Notes under the pieces: model-generated | What the model was told of the DNA's origin: nothing | The model's database searches: none | What the model saw: the letters and a program-made list of their open reading frames with translations, nothing else | Made by a program: the position numbers and the translations under genes | Shown: positions 54,894 through 63,565 of the stretch, piece after piece | Numbering within the stretch: position 1 is the stretch's first letter | Layout of the letters: every line of letters starts with the position of its first letter | DNA from: JAYZQT01 sp964412235 | GTDB lineage: Bacteria; Pseudomonadota; Alphaproteobacteria; MPNO01; UBA830 | Reading direction: 5' to 3' | Length of the DNA: 64,000 nucleotides | Assembly (NCBI GenBank): GCA_964412235.1 | Contig: CAYPNT010000001.1 | Coordinates: forward strand, 62,001-126,000

Positions 54894-57211
54894 TAGGCTC
54901 CTTTTGAACGGTTAATGGCCTGCCAAACCTTCATTGGCGTAACGGGCATTTCTATGTCTGTAACACCGTACTCGGATAAGGCATTTATAATTGCATTAAC
55001 TGCGGCGGCAATAGATCCGACAGTCCCTGATTCTCCACCTCCTTTGACCCCAAGTGGATTTGTTTGGCATGCTTCAACAAAATCGGATGTCTCTATCATT
55101 GGTAAGTCATCGGCTCGCGGCATACTGTAGTCCAAAAAAGAGCCTGACAGCATATGACCGTCCTTATCGTAAGTGACGTCTTCCATTAGCGCTTGACCGA
55201 CGCCCTGTGCAACCCCGCCATGGACTTGACCCGCCAGAAGCAGAGGATTGATTACCTCTCCGGAGTCATTCACAGCGACATGGCGTACAAGGTCTACAAA
55301 TCCCGTATCAGGATCAATTTCGACTTCTGAAAAATGGGTACCATTTGGCCAATTAGGCCCTGTTTCCGGTGTCCACGTGGCTTCCGCTTCCAGCCCAATT
55401 CCGAGGTGGCCTGGCCAGCCCATTGGCATATATGACATGGGGACCATCTCACAGATGTGGATTGTTTTGTCAGTCCCCGTAACTGTCAAATTGCCGTCGG
55501 AAAATTCAATATCTTCCTCTGCCGCTTCCAGAACGTGGGCGGCTATTTGTTTTGCCTTATCAATTATTTTATCAGCAGCGAGGCGCAGGGCGGAACCACC
55601 AATAGTCATTGAGCGTGAACCATAGGTTCCGCGTCCAAACGTAACTTTATCTGAATCCCCTTGTACCAAACGGATTTTGTCAAATGGGATACCGAGCCAA
55701 CTATGGATCATCTGGGCATAAACGGTTTGGTGGCCCTGACCATGGCTAAAGGTTCCGGCAACAACCGTAACGGATCCCGTGTCGTCAAAACGGATTTCCA
55801 TGCGGTCATTAAAAGGGGCGGCAAAGTCAATAAAACTACAAACGCCAATGCCTCTTAACTTACCGCGAGCGGCTGCGGCTTCTTTTCTTTTTGGAAAGCC
55901 TGATAAATCTGCAATGTCTGCCGCAAGTTCCGTGATACCTCTAAAATCGCCCGAATCGTATACCGTCGGTATTAATGTTGTGAAGGGTATTTTGTCTTTA
56001 TCGATGTAGTTGCGCCGTCGAAGCTCCACAGGGTCAATACCCATTTCACGGGAAGCGATGTCCAACAATCTCTCCACAACGTACACGGCCTCTGGACGTC
56101 CCGCTCCACGATAGGGTCCGGTCCACGTTGTGTTGCTAAAAACTGTTCGTATACGAATATGCATTGCCGCATATTCATATACATTCTGATAGACCATTGA
56201 ACCGATACACGCTGGGACTGGTGCAGAAGCTGACAGGTAGGCACCCAGGCCGTAGTCTGCCTTAACACGAATTGCGAGTACCTTGCCCTCCTCATCGAGC
56301 GCCATTTCACTATCACATTCAGCGTCTCGAGCGTGTGTATCACTTACAAGAGACTCTGATCGATCACCGGTCCACTTTACGGGACGTCCAAGCTTGAGAG
56401 CGGCCCAGGCGACCAGAGCATCCTCTGGAAATACACCATTCTTCATACCAAAACCGCCGCCGACATCTGGTGCAAGAATACGGAAATCGGTTGCCGGTTT
56501 ACCAAATATTTCAGCATAAATTGCTTTGTGTTGGTGTGTGCCCTGGCTCGACATGTAGATAGTCCATTCCGCACGACCAGTGCTATATTCAGCCAGTGCT
56601 GCCCTTGGCTCCATTGCATTCGCCGATATACGGTTATTGTGGAGGTCGGCGCTAACGATGACTGCGGCCTCAGAGAATGCCTTGTCGGTCTCTGTGGCGT
56701 CGCCCCTTTCCATTTCAAACCATATATTTCCAGGATTTTCATCCCAAACAAGAGAGGCACCCTTGGAAACAGCATCACGTGTGCAACCTACTGAAGGCAG
56801 TAATTCATAGTTGACTTCAATTAACTCTGCTGCGTCCTGTGCTTGGGTCAGGGTTTCCGCGACGACGAACGCTACAGGGTCACCAACAGATCTGACGCGA
56901 TCACGGGCCACTATTGGATGGGCCGGTGTTGGAGTTGGTGCTGCACCAAAGGCCATAGGTGGCACATGACAGTGTATTTCACCTATACCGTCTAATGCAG
57001 CATCTTCACCTGTTAAAACTAATACAACGCCGGTAGCTGTTTTCGCGGTGGCAACATTAACGGATGTTATTACCGCGTGTGGGTGTGGCGATCGTAAAAC
57101 ATATCCGAAGGTTGTGTGAGGAATGTTAATATCGTCAACATATTGTCCTTGGCCCATTAAGAATTTTGGGTCTTCTGTCCGTGTTACAGGTTGCCCGATA
57201 CCAAATTGCAT
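54893..57211 (-). CDS. Xanthine dehydrogenase-family molybdenum subunit, CoxL type (form II)
   Basis: 772 residues. It contains the two Mo-hydroxylase domains, with PYRGAGRPEA instead of the VAYRCSFR motif of true CO dehydrogenase form I, so CO oxidation is not supported. The catalytic glutamate is Glu727 in GVKGGGESGTVG. The N-terminal GIGQPVTRTEDPKFLMGQGQYV is the family start. Substrates of form II proteins are mostly unknown (purines, nicotinate-like, aldehydes). The FAD (CoxM) and 2Fe-2S (CoxS) subunits are not adjacent, so partners must be encoded elsewhere or absent. It heads the operon that contains pyrE and the oxygenase genes; the upstream spacer to dapF is 123 bases. Confidence 0.9.
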   Translation of the reverse strand: MQFGIGQPVTRTEDPKFLMGQGQYVDDINIPHTTFGYVLRSPHPHAVITSVNVATAKTATGVVLVLTGEDAALDGIGEIHCHVPPMAFGAAPTPTPAHPIVARDRVRSVGDPVAFVVAETLTQAQDAAELIEVNYELLPSVGCTRDAVSKGASLVWDENPGNIWFEMERGDATETDKAFSEAAVIVSADLHNNRISANAMEPRAALAEYSTGRAEWTIYMSSQGTHQHKAIYAEIFGKPATDFRILAPDVGGGFGMKNGVFPEDALVAWAALKLGRPVKWTGDRSESLVSDTHARDAECDSEMALDEEGKVLAIRVKADYGLGAYLSASAPVPACIGSMVYQNVYEYAAMHIRIRTVFSNTTWTGPYRGAGRPEAVYVVERLLDIASREMGIDPVELRRRNYIDKDKIPFTTLIPTVYDSGDFRGITELAADIADLSGFPKRKEAAAARGKLRGIGVCSFIDFAAPFNDRMEIRFDDTGSVTVVAGTFSHGQGHQTVYAQMIHSWLGIPFDKIRLVQGDSDKVTFGRGTYGSRSMTIGGSALRLAADKIIDKAKQIAAHVLEAAEEDIEFSDGNLTVTGTDKTIHICEMVPMSYMPMGWPGHLGIGLEAEATWTPETGPNWPNGTHFSEVEIDPDTGFVDLVRHVAVNDSGEVINPLLLAGQVHGGVAQGVGQALMEDVTYDKDGHMLSGSFLDYSMPRADDLPMIETSDFVEACQTNPLGVKGGGESGTVGSIAAAVNAIINALSEYGVTDIEMPVTPMKVWQAINRSKGA

Positions 57212-57334
57212 TTTTGTACCCCCGGTGAAGTATCTTTATGTTTACTGATACTTACGTAATCCTTACATCGAGTCGAGAGCGAGATCTTTTAAAACGCTAG
57301 ACTTACGAATGTTTCCCGCCATATTAACCCTACT

Positions 57335-58189
57335 ATGCTAAATTTACCTTTCATAAAAATGCACGGGCTGGGAAATGATTTCGTGGTTATTGACCGACGT
57401 TCGGGTAGACCCGCGAACGGACTGTTCATTGGCTTAAACGAAGCGCGGGCGATAGCGGATCGTCATAGGGGGATAGGCTGCGATCAGGTTGTTTTAATTG
57501 ATGACCCCTCTGATCAGGGCGAAGACGTGTTTATGTGTATTTTTAATTCGGACGGAAGTGAGGTTGGCGCCTGTGGCAACGCAACGCGGTGTGTCGGCAG
57601 TATGCTATTGGAGGAAACTAAGCTCGAAAAAGTTAGTATTCGTACAGGCGCTGGGCTGCTCGCTGCGCGAGCGGATATCGACGGTTTGATCAGCGTAGAT
57701 ATGGGCAAGCCGCGGTTTGGATGGCAGGATATTCCCCTCAATGCAGAGGTGGAAACACTGCATCTAAATATCGGGCTTGGGCCATTGTCCGAACCCGCTG
57801 CCGTCAATATAGGAAACCCGCACGCCACATTTTTTGTTGAAGATGCGGAAGCGATACCCCTTGCAGAGATTGGACCACTATTGGAAGTGAATCCCGTTTT
57901 TCCAGAAAATGCTAATATAGGGGTGGTGGAAGTAAAATCGGCGGGTCGCGTACGGTTGCGTGTCTGGGAACGAGGAGTGGGAATTACGTTAGCTTGCGGC
58001 ACGGCGGCGTGCGCCGCTGTTGCTAACTCGGTTAGGCGTGAATTAACAGAAAAAAGCGTTACAGTTGAGATGGATGGTGGAGAACTCTTTGTAACTTGGC
58101 GTGATAACGGTCACCTGGATATGACAGGTCCCGCTGAATTTTCCTTTGCTGGCTTTCTTCCCAAGGTTTTGAGTAATGACCAAACCTAA
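57335..58189 (+). CDS. dapF: Diaminopimelate epimerase
   Basis: Interconverts LL- and meso-diaminopimelate for lysine and peptidoglycan. 284 residues. The two catalytic cysteines are in GACGNATRCVG and ACGTAACAAV, and the N-terminal KMHGLGNDFVVID is the family start. The end overlaps the mtaB start by 14 bases. The trio dapF-mtaB-ftsY is a standard alphaproteobacterial order. Confidence 0.97.
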   Translation: MLNLPFIKMHGLGNDFVVIDRRSGRPANGLFIGLNEARAIADRHRGIGCDQVVLIDDPSDQGEDVFMCIFNSDGSEVGACGNATRCVGSMLLEETKLEKVSIRTGAGLLAARADIDGLISVDMGKPRFGWQDIPLNAEVETLHLNIGLGPLSEPAAVNIGNPHATFFVEDAEAIPLAEIGPLLEVNPVFPENANIGVVEVKSAGRVRLRVWERGVGITLACGTAACAAVANSVRRELTEKSVTVEMDGGELFVTWRDNGHLDMTGPAEFSFAGFLPKVLSNDQT

Positions 58190-59426
58190 AATATTGACGT
58201 TTGGGTGTCGACTTAACGCCTTTGAGTCAGAGATAATACGGGACCACAGCGTGGTCGCTAACCTTGATGATGTGATCATCATTAATTCTTGTGCGGTGAC
58301 GGCAGAAGCAGAAAGGCAAGTACGACAATCAGTCCGGCGTGCCCGCCGCGAATCTCCTTTGGCTATGATTGTCGTCACCGGGTGTGCTGTTCAGATCAAT
58401 CCAGAAAAATATGCGGAGATGCCCGAAGTTGATAGAGTAATCGGTAATAGAGAAAAGTTAGATATCGATATATGGCGCAGATTGGATGAGACACCCAAGA
58501 TTTCTGTGAACGACATAATGCGGGTGAAAGACACAGCGTCACATCTAATATCAGGGTTTCACAACAGAGTGAGGGCGTTCATAGAAATTCAGCAAGGCTG
58601 CGATCATCGCTGTACATTTTGTGTTATACCCTTTGGTCGTGGCAATAATCGTTCGGTCCCAATAGCAAAAATAATTGAGCAAGCTCACGGGCTCGTTAAG
58701 CAAGGTTATCACGAGGTTGTTCTTACCGGTGTTGACATAACCGATTATGGCAAGGACCTTCCTGGAACACCCCGGTTCGGAGAGATGATAAAACGTTTGC
58801 TTCTTATTGTGCCGAATTTGAAGAGGCTGCGTTTAAGCTCCATTGATCCTGCAGAGGTTGACGATACATTGCTCCAATTAATCGCTGACGAGACGCGTTT
58901 AATGCCTCACTTTCATTTGAGTGTGCAATCGGGTGATGATCTCATATTAAAACGCATGAAGAGACGGCACTGTCGGGACGATATTTATAGGTTTGTCGAA
59001 GCGGTGCGCGAAATGAGACCTGACGCGGTTTTTGGGGCCGATTTTATAGCTGGTTTTCCCACCGAGTCGGATGCTGCGTTTTCGCGATCGGCGTCGCTAG
59101 TGGAAGAACTGAAGTTAACGTGGCTTCACGTTTTCCCTTACTCGCAGAGACCTGGAACGCCCGCGGCAAAGATGTCCCAGATACCCATAAAACTTCGTAA
59201 GTCGCGTGCCGCCGAACTTCGGGCTATTGGCGATATACAGGTGGCACGGTTTCTAGATGAGCAAATTGGCTCCACTGCCGAAGTACTAGTAGAGAAAAAT
59301 GGTCGCGGGCGATCACCGCAGTTTGCGTTGGTTGATATAGAGGGCGACAGTCAAAATGGTGAATTGATTCCGGCGACTATTATTGGCCGTGAGGACAAAA
59401 CGTTAATTGCACATAAAGCCGTATGA
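58176..59426 (+). CDS. mtaB: tRNA t6A37 C2-methylthiotransferase MtaB
   Basis: A radical-SAM enzyme that converts t6A37 in tRNA to ms2t6A37. 416 residues. The N-terminal MTTase domain has the three cysteines for the auxiliary cluster (FGCRLN, NSCAVT, VTGCAVQ), and the radical-SAM cluster is CDHRCTFC. A C-terminal TRAM domain (about 350-416, AEVLVEKNG) follows. The start ATG at 58176 overlaps the end of dapF, and the stop overlaps the ftsY start in ATGA. It acts after TsaD, which is also in the window. Confidence 0.95.
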   Translation: MTKPKILTFGCRLNAFESEIIRDHSVVANLDDVIIINSCAVTAEAERQVRQSVRRARRESPLAMIVVTGCAVQINPEKYAEMPEVDRVIGNREKLDIDIWRRLDETPKISVNDIMRVKDTASHLISGFHNRVRAFIEIQQGCDHRCTFCVIPFGRGNNRSVPIAKIIEQAHGLVKQGYHEVVLTGVDITDYGKDLPGTPRFGEMIKRLLLIVPNLKRLRLSSIDPAEVDDTLLQLIADETRLMPHFHLSVQSGDDLILKRMKRRHCRDDIYRFVEAVREMRPDAVFGADFIAGFPTESDAAFSRSASLVEELKLTWLHVFPYSQRPGTPAAKMSQIPIKLRKSRAAELRAIGDIQVARFLDEQIGSTAEVLVEKNGRGRSPQFALVDIEGDSQNGELIPATIIGREDKTLIAHKAV

Positions 59427-60355
59427 GCAACACAAACGAAAACTGGCTGGGGCGCCTTCGCGTTGGACTGGGTCGTAGTTCTTCTCGCTTAGCCGCGGGA
59501 ATCAGTACTATTTTTTCTGGGCAGAAACTCGACAATAGTTCGTTAGAGAAACTTGAGGAAGTGCTGATCACAGCGGATTTAGGGGTAGAGACGGCAAGCC
59601 AGTTAACGGCCAGCCTCGCCCGGACTCGCTTTGATAAAGAAGTAACGGCTGCGGATATTCGTGCCGCACTCGCTGAAGAGGTGTCCCAAATCCTTGAGCC
59701 AGTGGCTGTTCCCCTCAAAATAAATGAGCGCAACCGTCCCCATATTATTTTGGTTGTCGGTGTAAATGGGTCTGGCAAGACGACCAGTATTGGTAAGTTG
59801 GCAAAGTTGCTTTCCAGTGAGGGGAAATCTGTCATCCTGGCTGCTGGGGATACATTTCGGGCAGCGGCCATAGATCAATTAAAAATTTGGGGTGAGAGAA
59901 CTGGATGTCCAGTGATAGAGAGTGGTCCCGGGGGGGACGTTGCGAGTCTTGCCTTTGAGGCTATAGAAAGGGCCCGAGTTCAGAATGCGGATGTGCTAAT
60001 TATTGATACGGCGGGGAGACTCCAGAACCGAGACGATTTGATGCAGCAGCTGCAGAAAGTTATTCGGGTTATTTCGAAGCAAGAAGAAACGGCACCTCAT
60101 GACTGCCTGTTAGTTTTAGATGCAACAACCGGTCAGAACGCCCATTCACAGGTTGAAACATTTCGTTCGATGTGCAGTGTAACAGGGCTTGTGGTTACTA
60201 AACTCGACGGCTCTGCCCGTGGCGGCGTGATTGTTGCGTTGGCTGCAAAATTTGGCTTGCCCGTGCACGCTGTGGGTATAGGGGAGGGCGAGGACGACTT
60301 GCGTCCCTTTGAAGCAGACCACTTTGCACATTCTTTGGTGAAGCCGGAAAACTAA
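59423..60355 (+). CDS. ftsY: Signal recognition particle receptor FtsY
   Basis: The SRP receptor GTPase that docks ribosome-SRP complexes to the membrane. 310 residues, the NG-domain form without a long acidic A domain, which is common in alphaproteobacteria. Motifs: GVNGSGKTTSIGKLA (G1), DTFRAAAIDQL, DTAGRLQ (G3) and TKLDGSARGG (G4). The ATGA overlap with mtaB suggests translational coupling. Confidence 0.96.
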   Translation: MSNTNENWLGRLRVGLGRSSSRLAAGISTIFSGQKLDNSSLEKLEEVLITADLGVETASQLTASLARTRFDKEVTAADIRAALAEEVSQILEPVAVPLKINERNRPHIILVVGVNGSGKTTSIGKLAKLLSSEGKSVILAAGDTFRAAAIDQLKIWGERTGCPVIESGPGGDVASLAFEAIERARVQNADVLIIDTAGRLQNRDDLMQQLQKVIRVISKQEETAPHDCLLVLDATTGQNAHSQVETFRSMCSVTGLVVTKLDGSARGGVIVALAAKFGLPVHAVGIGEGEDDLRPFEADHFAHSLVKPEN

Positions 60356-60459
60356 ATTGGCAATTTTGTGTTTTTCTATATGTGGTACACCAACGTTGAG
60401 TATGTCACGCTGGTAGTTTGTAATTAGATTTTGAGGCGCTGTTTGTTCACTGCACAGCA

Positions 60460-60852
60460 TTAAGCCTGTTGGTTTCCTTTCTTCAGCCACTCAATATTTA
60501 AGTCTAGCTTGTCGCCCATCCAAATGGGATACCACGCATGGTCACGGTATGCGTTTTCCGCGCCCGGGTGAACAAGTATTGTTAGGCCGTCTCGGTTGTA
60601 CATTAACCACGGCACTACCTCTGAGAACAAATCAGGTTTGAATTCAATTTGATACATTGGGAGCGGGTGAGGGCCGACCGGCTTGTCACGAAAGCGCCCC
60701 ATCACGACGCGGCTAGGCCATTTATTCCATACTTTCTCACGTAGACGGGCCGCTTTTTCGCGAAGGTCCTCATCATCTCCGTAATAAATATGGGCATGAT
60801 AATGGTCAATTTTCGTTTCGTCCCCGTTTTCAAATATTTCTTTCATAACCAT
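60460..60852 (-). CDS. DOPA 4,5-dioxygenase family protein
   Basis: 130 residues (an ATG two codons in, at 60846, is an alternative start). The family signature is complete: HYHAHIYY at 17-24, then PVGPHPLPMYQIEF, VPWLMYNRDGLTILVHP, and DHAWYPIWMG. Fungal and plant members cleave DOPA extradiol; the bacterial ones have not been assigned a clear substrate, though caffeate and catecholic acids are candidates. It lies 56 bases downstream of an aryl-CoA ligase gene on the same strand, which suggests an aromatic-acid role. Confidence 0.85.
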   Translation of the reverse strand: MVMKEIFENGDETKIDHYHAHIYYGDDEDLREKAARLREKVWNKWPSRVVMGRFRDKPVGPHPLPMYQIEFKPDLFSEVVPWLMYNRDGLTILVHPGAENAYRDHAWYPIWMGDKLDLNIEWLKKGNQQA

Positions 60853-60908
60853 AAGGTCCCGTAACTTGACGTCTCAATATGCACCCCCATTGTTTCCCCG
60901 TCTAGCAT

Positions 60909-62330
60909 CTAAACCTCTCGTTCGTCGCGCACCCGCTTCGCTTTAAATTCGGTTTTGGGCAGTGTATTTGGTGGGAGTACTTCTACTACTGCACGGATTT
61001 CGCAGTGTGTCCGAATCTTGTTCGCGACGGCGTTCGCTATTTCATCGCTTGTTTGGGCATGCTCTACCTGCACTTCCATGACACTTAGTCCGTCGGCATT
61101 TGTTTTTAGAAGAATTTCGAATTCATCCCCTACTCCATCAACTTCACGAACGGCTTGCTCCACTTGGCTTGGAAAAAATTTAATACCGCGCACGTTAATG
61201 AGATCGTCAGCCCGCCCGGTAAAAGAACCCATCGCTCGTACGTGATTTCGTCCGCAGTCACAAGTTTCTCGGTTATATGTCGTGTAATCACCAACCAAAA
61301 AACGAAGCTGCGGAGAACTTTCCGAGTTTAGCGAGGTACATACGGTTAGTCCGCGCTTACCCTCGGCTATTACCTTCTTTGAGTCAGCATCTACCAATTC
61401 CCATATTTGGATATCTTCCATCAGGTGGGTAAAAACCTGGTCACCGGTTTCAGAGTATGGACAGGTGAACCCGCCCGCGTGGGGTGATACTTCCGTGCAA
61501 CCATAGAATTCAGCTGTACGGCACCCCCAGAGGGTTTCTATCCTTTCACGTGTCCGGTCTATGCCCATTGCAGGTTCGCCGCCAGTAAAAAGTGTCTTCA
61601 CAGAACTTTTGGAGGGGTCTAGGCCCATGTCTTGCATTACCCGCCCGAGATAAAGTGCGTAGGACGGTGTGCCTGCAATGACGGTTGGTTTAAAACGTTC
61701 AATAATTCCAGCCCGTGCCTTGGCATCCATGCCACCGCCGGGGATAACAGCGAGTTTTAAGCGGTCCGCTGCCACCATCACTCCCCACATCCAGACATGG
61801 GGTCCAAAACCTACCATTGGAAACATTACGTCACCGGGGCGGATATCCATCGACCACATTGCCCGGGCGTTTGACCATTCCCAGTATTCTCGGTCAAGGT
61901 GCGTATAGCGAAACACCCGCGGCACGCCCGTTGAACCCGAAGACGAAAAAAGCATCCAACCGCGGCTATACCAATCCTCATCGCTGATAGTGGTATAAGT
62001 ACCATACGGTGGGTTTTCTGTGGCGTCCGCCATCATTTCTGATTTGTCGATGACCGGCCATTTTTCAAGGTCGGTAACACTTGCAATATCTGTTGGTAAG
62101 AGGCCTAGTCCATTAAACCGTGCACGATAAAAAGGGCTGTTTTCATATAAAAACGGGGTAACAGCTGCGAGTTTTTCATTTTGTATGGCAGTTATTTCAT
62201 CGCGCGAGGCAGTGTCGAGTTTCTGGGACCAGTATTTATCGTTTTCTGGTGCGTTAAAGTTGTGTCGATGCTTTTCAAGTACCCTAAGCCAGTTTTCACG
62301 GGATTTTGTTCTGCGATCATTCGTGCCCAT
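60909..62330 (-). CDS. Phenylacetate-CoA ligase-family aryl-CoA ligase
   Basis: 473 residues, larger than PaaK (about 440). The AMP-forming ATP motif is SSSGSTGVPR (129-138); FYGCTEVSPHAGG and the C-terminal GRADDLINVRGIKFFPSQVE are the adenylate and hinge motifs. It should make an aryl-CoA from an aromatic acid, ATP and CoA. Benzoate, salicylate, 3-hydroxybenzoate or phenylacetate are all possible. Placed 3.7 kb from the start of the oxygenase operon, it could supply the CoA thioester used there, but a dapF-mtaB-ftsY block separates them. Confidence 0.87.
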   Translation of the reverse strand: MGTNDRRTKSRENWLRVLEKHRHNFNAPENDKYWSQKLDTASRDEITAIQNEKLAAVTPFLYENSPFYRARFNGLGLLPTDIASVTDLEKWPVIDKSEMMADATENPPYGTYTTISDEDWYSRGWMLFSSSGSTGVPRVFRYTHLDREYWEWSNARAMWSMDIRPGDVMFPMVGFGPHVWMWGVMVAADRLKLAVIPGGGMDAKARAGIIERFKPTVIAGTPSYALYLGRVMQDMGLDPSKSSVKTLFTGGEPAMGIDRTRERIETLWGCRTAEFYGCTEVSPHAGGFTCPYSETGDQVFTHLMEDIQIWELVDADSKKVIAEGKRGLTVCTSLNSESSPQLRFLVGDYTTYNRETCDCGRNHVRAMGSFTGRADDLINVRGIKFFPSQVEQAVREVDGVGDEFEILLKTNADGLSVMEVQVEHAQTSDEIANAVANKIRTHCEIRAVVEVLPPNTLPKTEFKAKRVRDEREV

Positions 62331-62441
62331 TCCTGCCTCCTGACAGATCGGTTCTAATGCTTACTTTAATTGACGGCAAGGCAGCTTGCGGCATCGTGGT
62401 CTAGTGCGTAGTTTCGAACAGTAAACTAGGAAAGTATCTTT

Positions 62442-63557
62442 ATGCTCGTTAACAAAACTCCGCCCTTTCGAGCGGAACATATTGGTAGCCTCCTCCGGCC
62501 GCCCTCTATTCGGGAAGCATATCGCGCGTATAAGGCGGGAAAGATTGATAGTGTGCGTCTTGAGGATGTGCGCAGAGAAGCCATTCGCGATGCCGTAAAA
62601 CTTCAGGAAGAAGTTGGGTTAAAAATTGTCACAGATGGAGAGTTTAGGCGGACGACGTATATTTCGCATTTTGTGGAGAGTTGTGATGGTCTTGATTTTT
62701 GCCCCTCATCTTTCAGGTTTTATGATTCTACGGGAGGTAATCATGAGTTTTTAGCGCCCCGTTGTATTGGGAAAGTCCGGCGGTCCCAATCGCTTTCCGC
62801 AATAGAATTTGAATTTTTAAAGACGGTTACCAAGAGTACGATTAAATCCACTTATGCCTCCCCCGCTACCATGCACTTCTTAGGTGGAGCGCCAGATCCC
62901 GATCCCCAATTTTATGAAAGCGAAGACGAATTGTTTAACGATATTGCTGCGGCTTATTCTGACGATATTGCGGAGATTGCGGCCAAGGGTGCAAGATATA
63001 TCACTCTTGATGACGTGCCCTTTCCAATGCTTTGCGATCCCTCGATACGCGGCCAGCTTGAAACTAACGGTAAAGACCCAGAACAACTGTTAGATAAGTA
63101 TATAGATCTCACTAACGCAAGTGTTTCCGATGTCCCCTCCGATATGACGGTTGGTCTCCATATGTGTCGGGGAAATCTTAAGGGTACGTGGCTATCTCAA
63201 GGGAGCTACGACGTAGTAGCAGAAAAGCTTTTCAACAGGTTAAAGGTCGACGTTTTTTTTCTGGAGTATGATAGCGACCGCGCCGGTAGCTTTGAGCCAC
63301 TCGCTTCTGTGCCCGATGACAAACATGTAGTACTCGGATTGGTATCATCGAAGGTACCAACTTTGGAAACTAGGGACGAATTAAAAACCAGGATAAAGGA
63401 GGCTGCAAAATACGTCGACTTGGAACGATTAGCGATTAGCCCGCAATGTGGCTTCTCCTCTGCGGTTATTGGAAACCCAGTGTCGGTGGAGGATCAGATC
63501 GCAAAACTAAGGCTTGTAGTAGAGGTTGCCGATGAAGTTTGGGGGAACTATACGTAG
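62442..63557 (+). CDS. MetE-core-like methyltransferase (cobalamin-independent methionine synthase family)
   Basis: 371 residues corresponding to the MetE C-terminal barrel only. Ligands for zinc are His240 and Cys242 in GLHMCRGN, Glu275 in FFLEYD and Cys336 in SPQCGFSS. DGEFRRTTY matches the conserved substrate region and LDDVPF replaces the usual IDEPA, a visible change in the substrate-binding motif. It is only distantly like the other MetE-core gene at 21634, so two independent short forms are present. The methyl donor and acceptor are unknown. It converges with the next gene with eight bases between stops. Confidence 0.8.
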   Translation: MLVNKTPPFRAEHIGSLLRPPSIREAYRAYKAGKIDSVRLEDVRREAIRDAVKLQEEVGLKIVTDGEFRRTTYISHFVESCDGLDFCPSSFRFYDSTGGNHEFLAPRCIGKVRRSQSLSAIEFEFLKTVTKSTIKSTYASPATMHFLGGAPDPDPQFYESEDELFNDIAAAYSDDIAEIAAKGARYITLDDVPFPMLCDPSIRGQLETNGKDPEQLLDKYIDLTNASVSDVPSDMTVGLHMCRGNLKGTWLSQGSYDVVAEKLFNRLKVDVFFLEYDSDRAGSFEPLASVPDDKHVVLGLVSSKVPTLETRDELKTRIKEAAKYVDLERLAISPQCGFSSAVIGNPVSVEDQIAKLRLVVEVADEVWGNYT

Positions 63558-63565
63558 TCAGTGGT

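Noticed and set aside
59423..60355. FtsY considered truncated because it lacks the acidic A domain
   Set aside because: A short NG-only FtsY is normal in many alphaproteobacteria, and all GTPase motifs are present.
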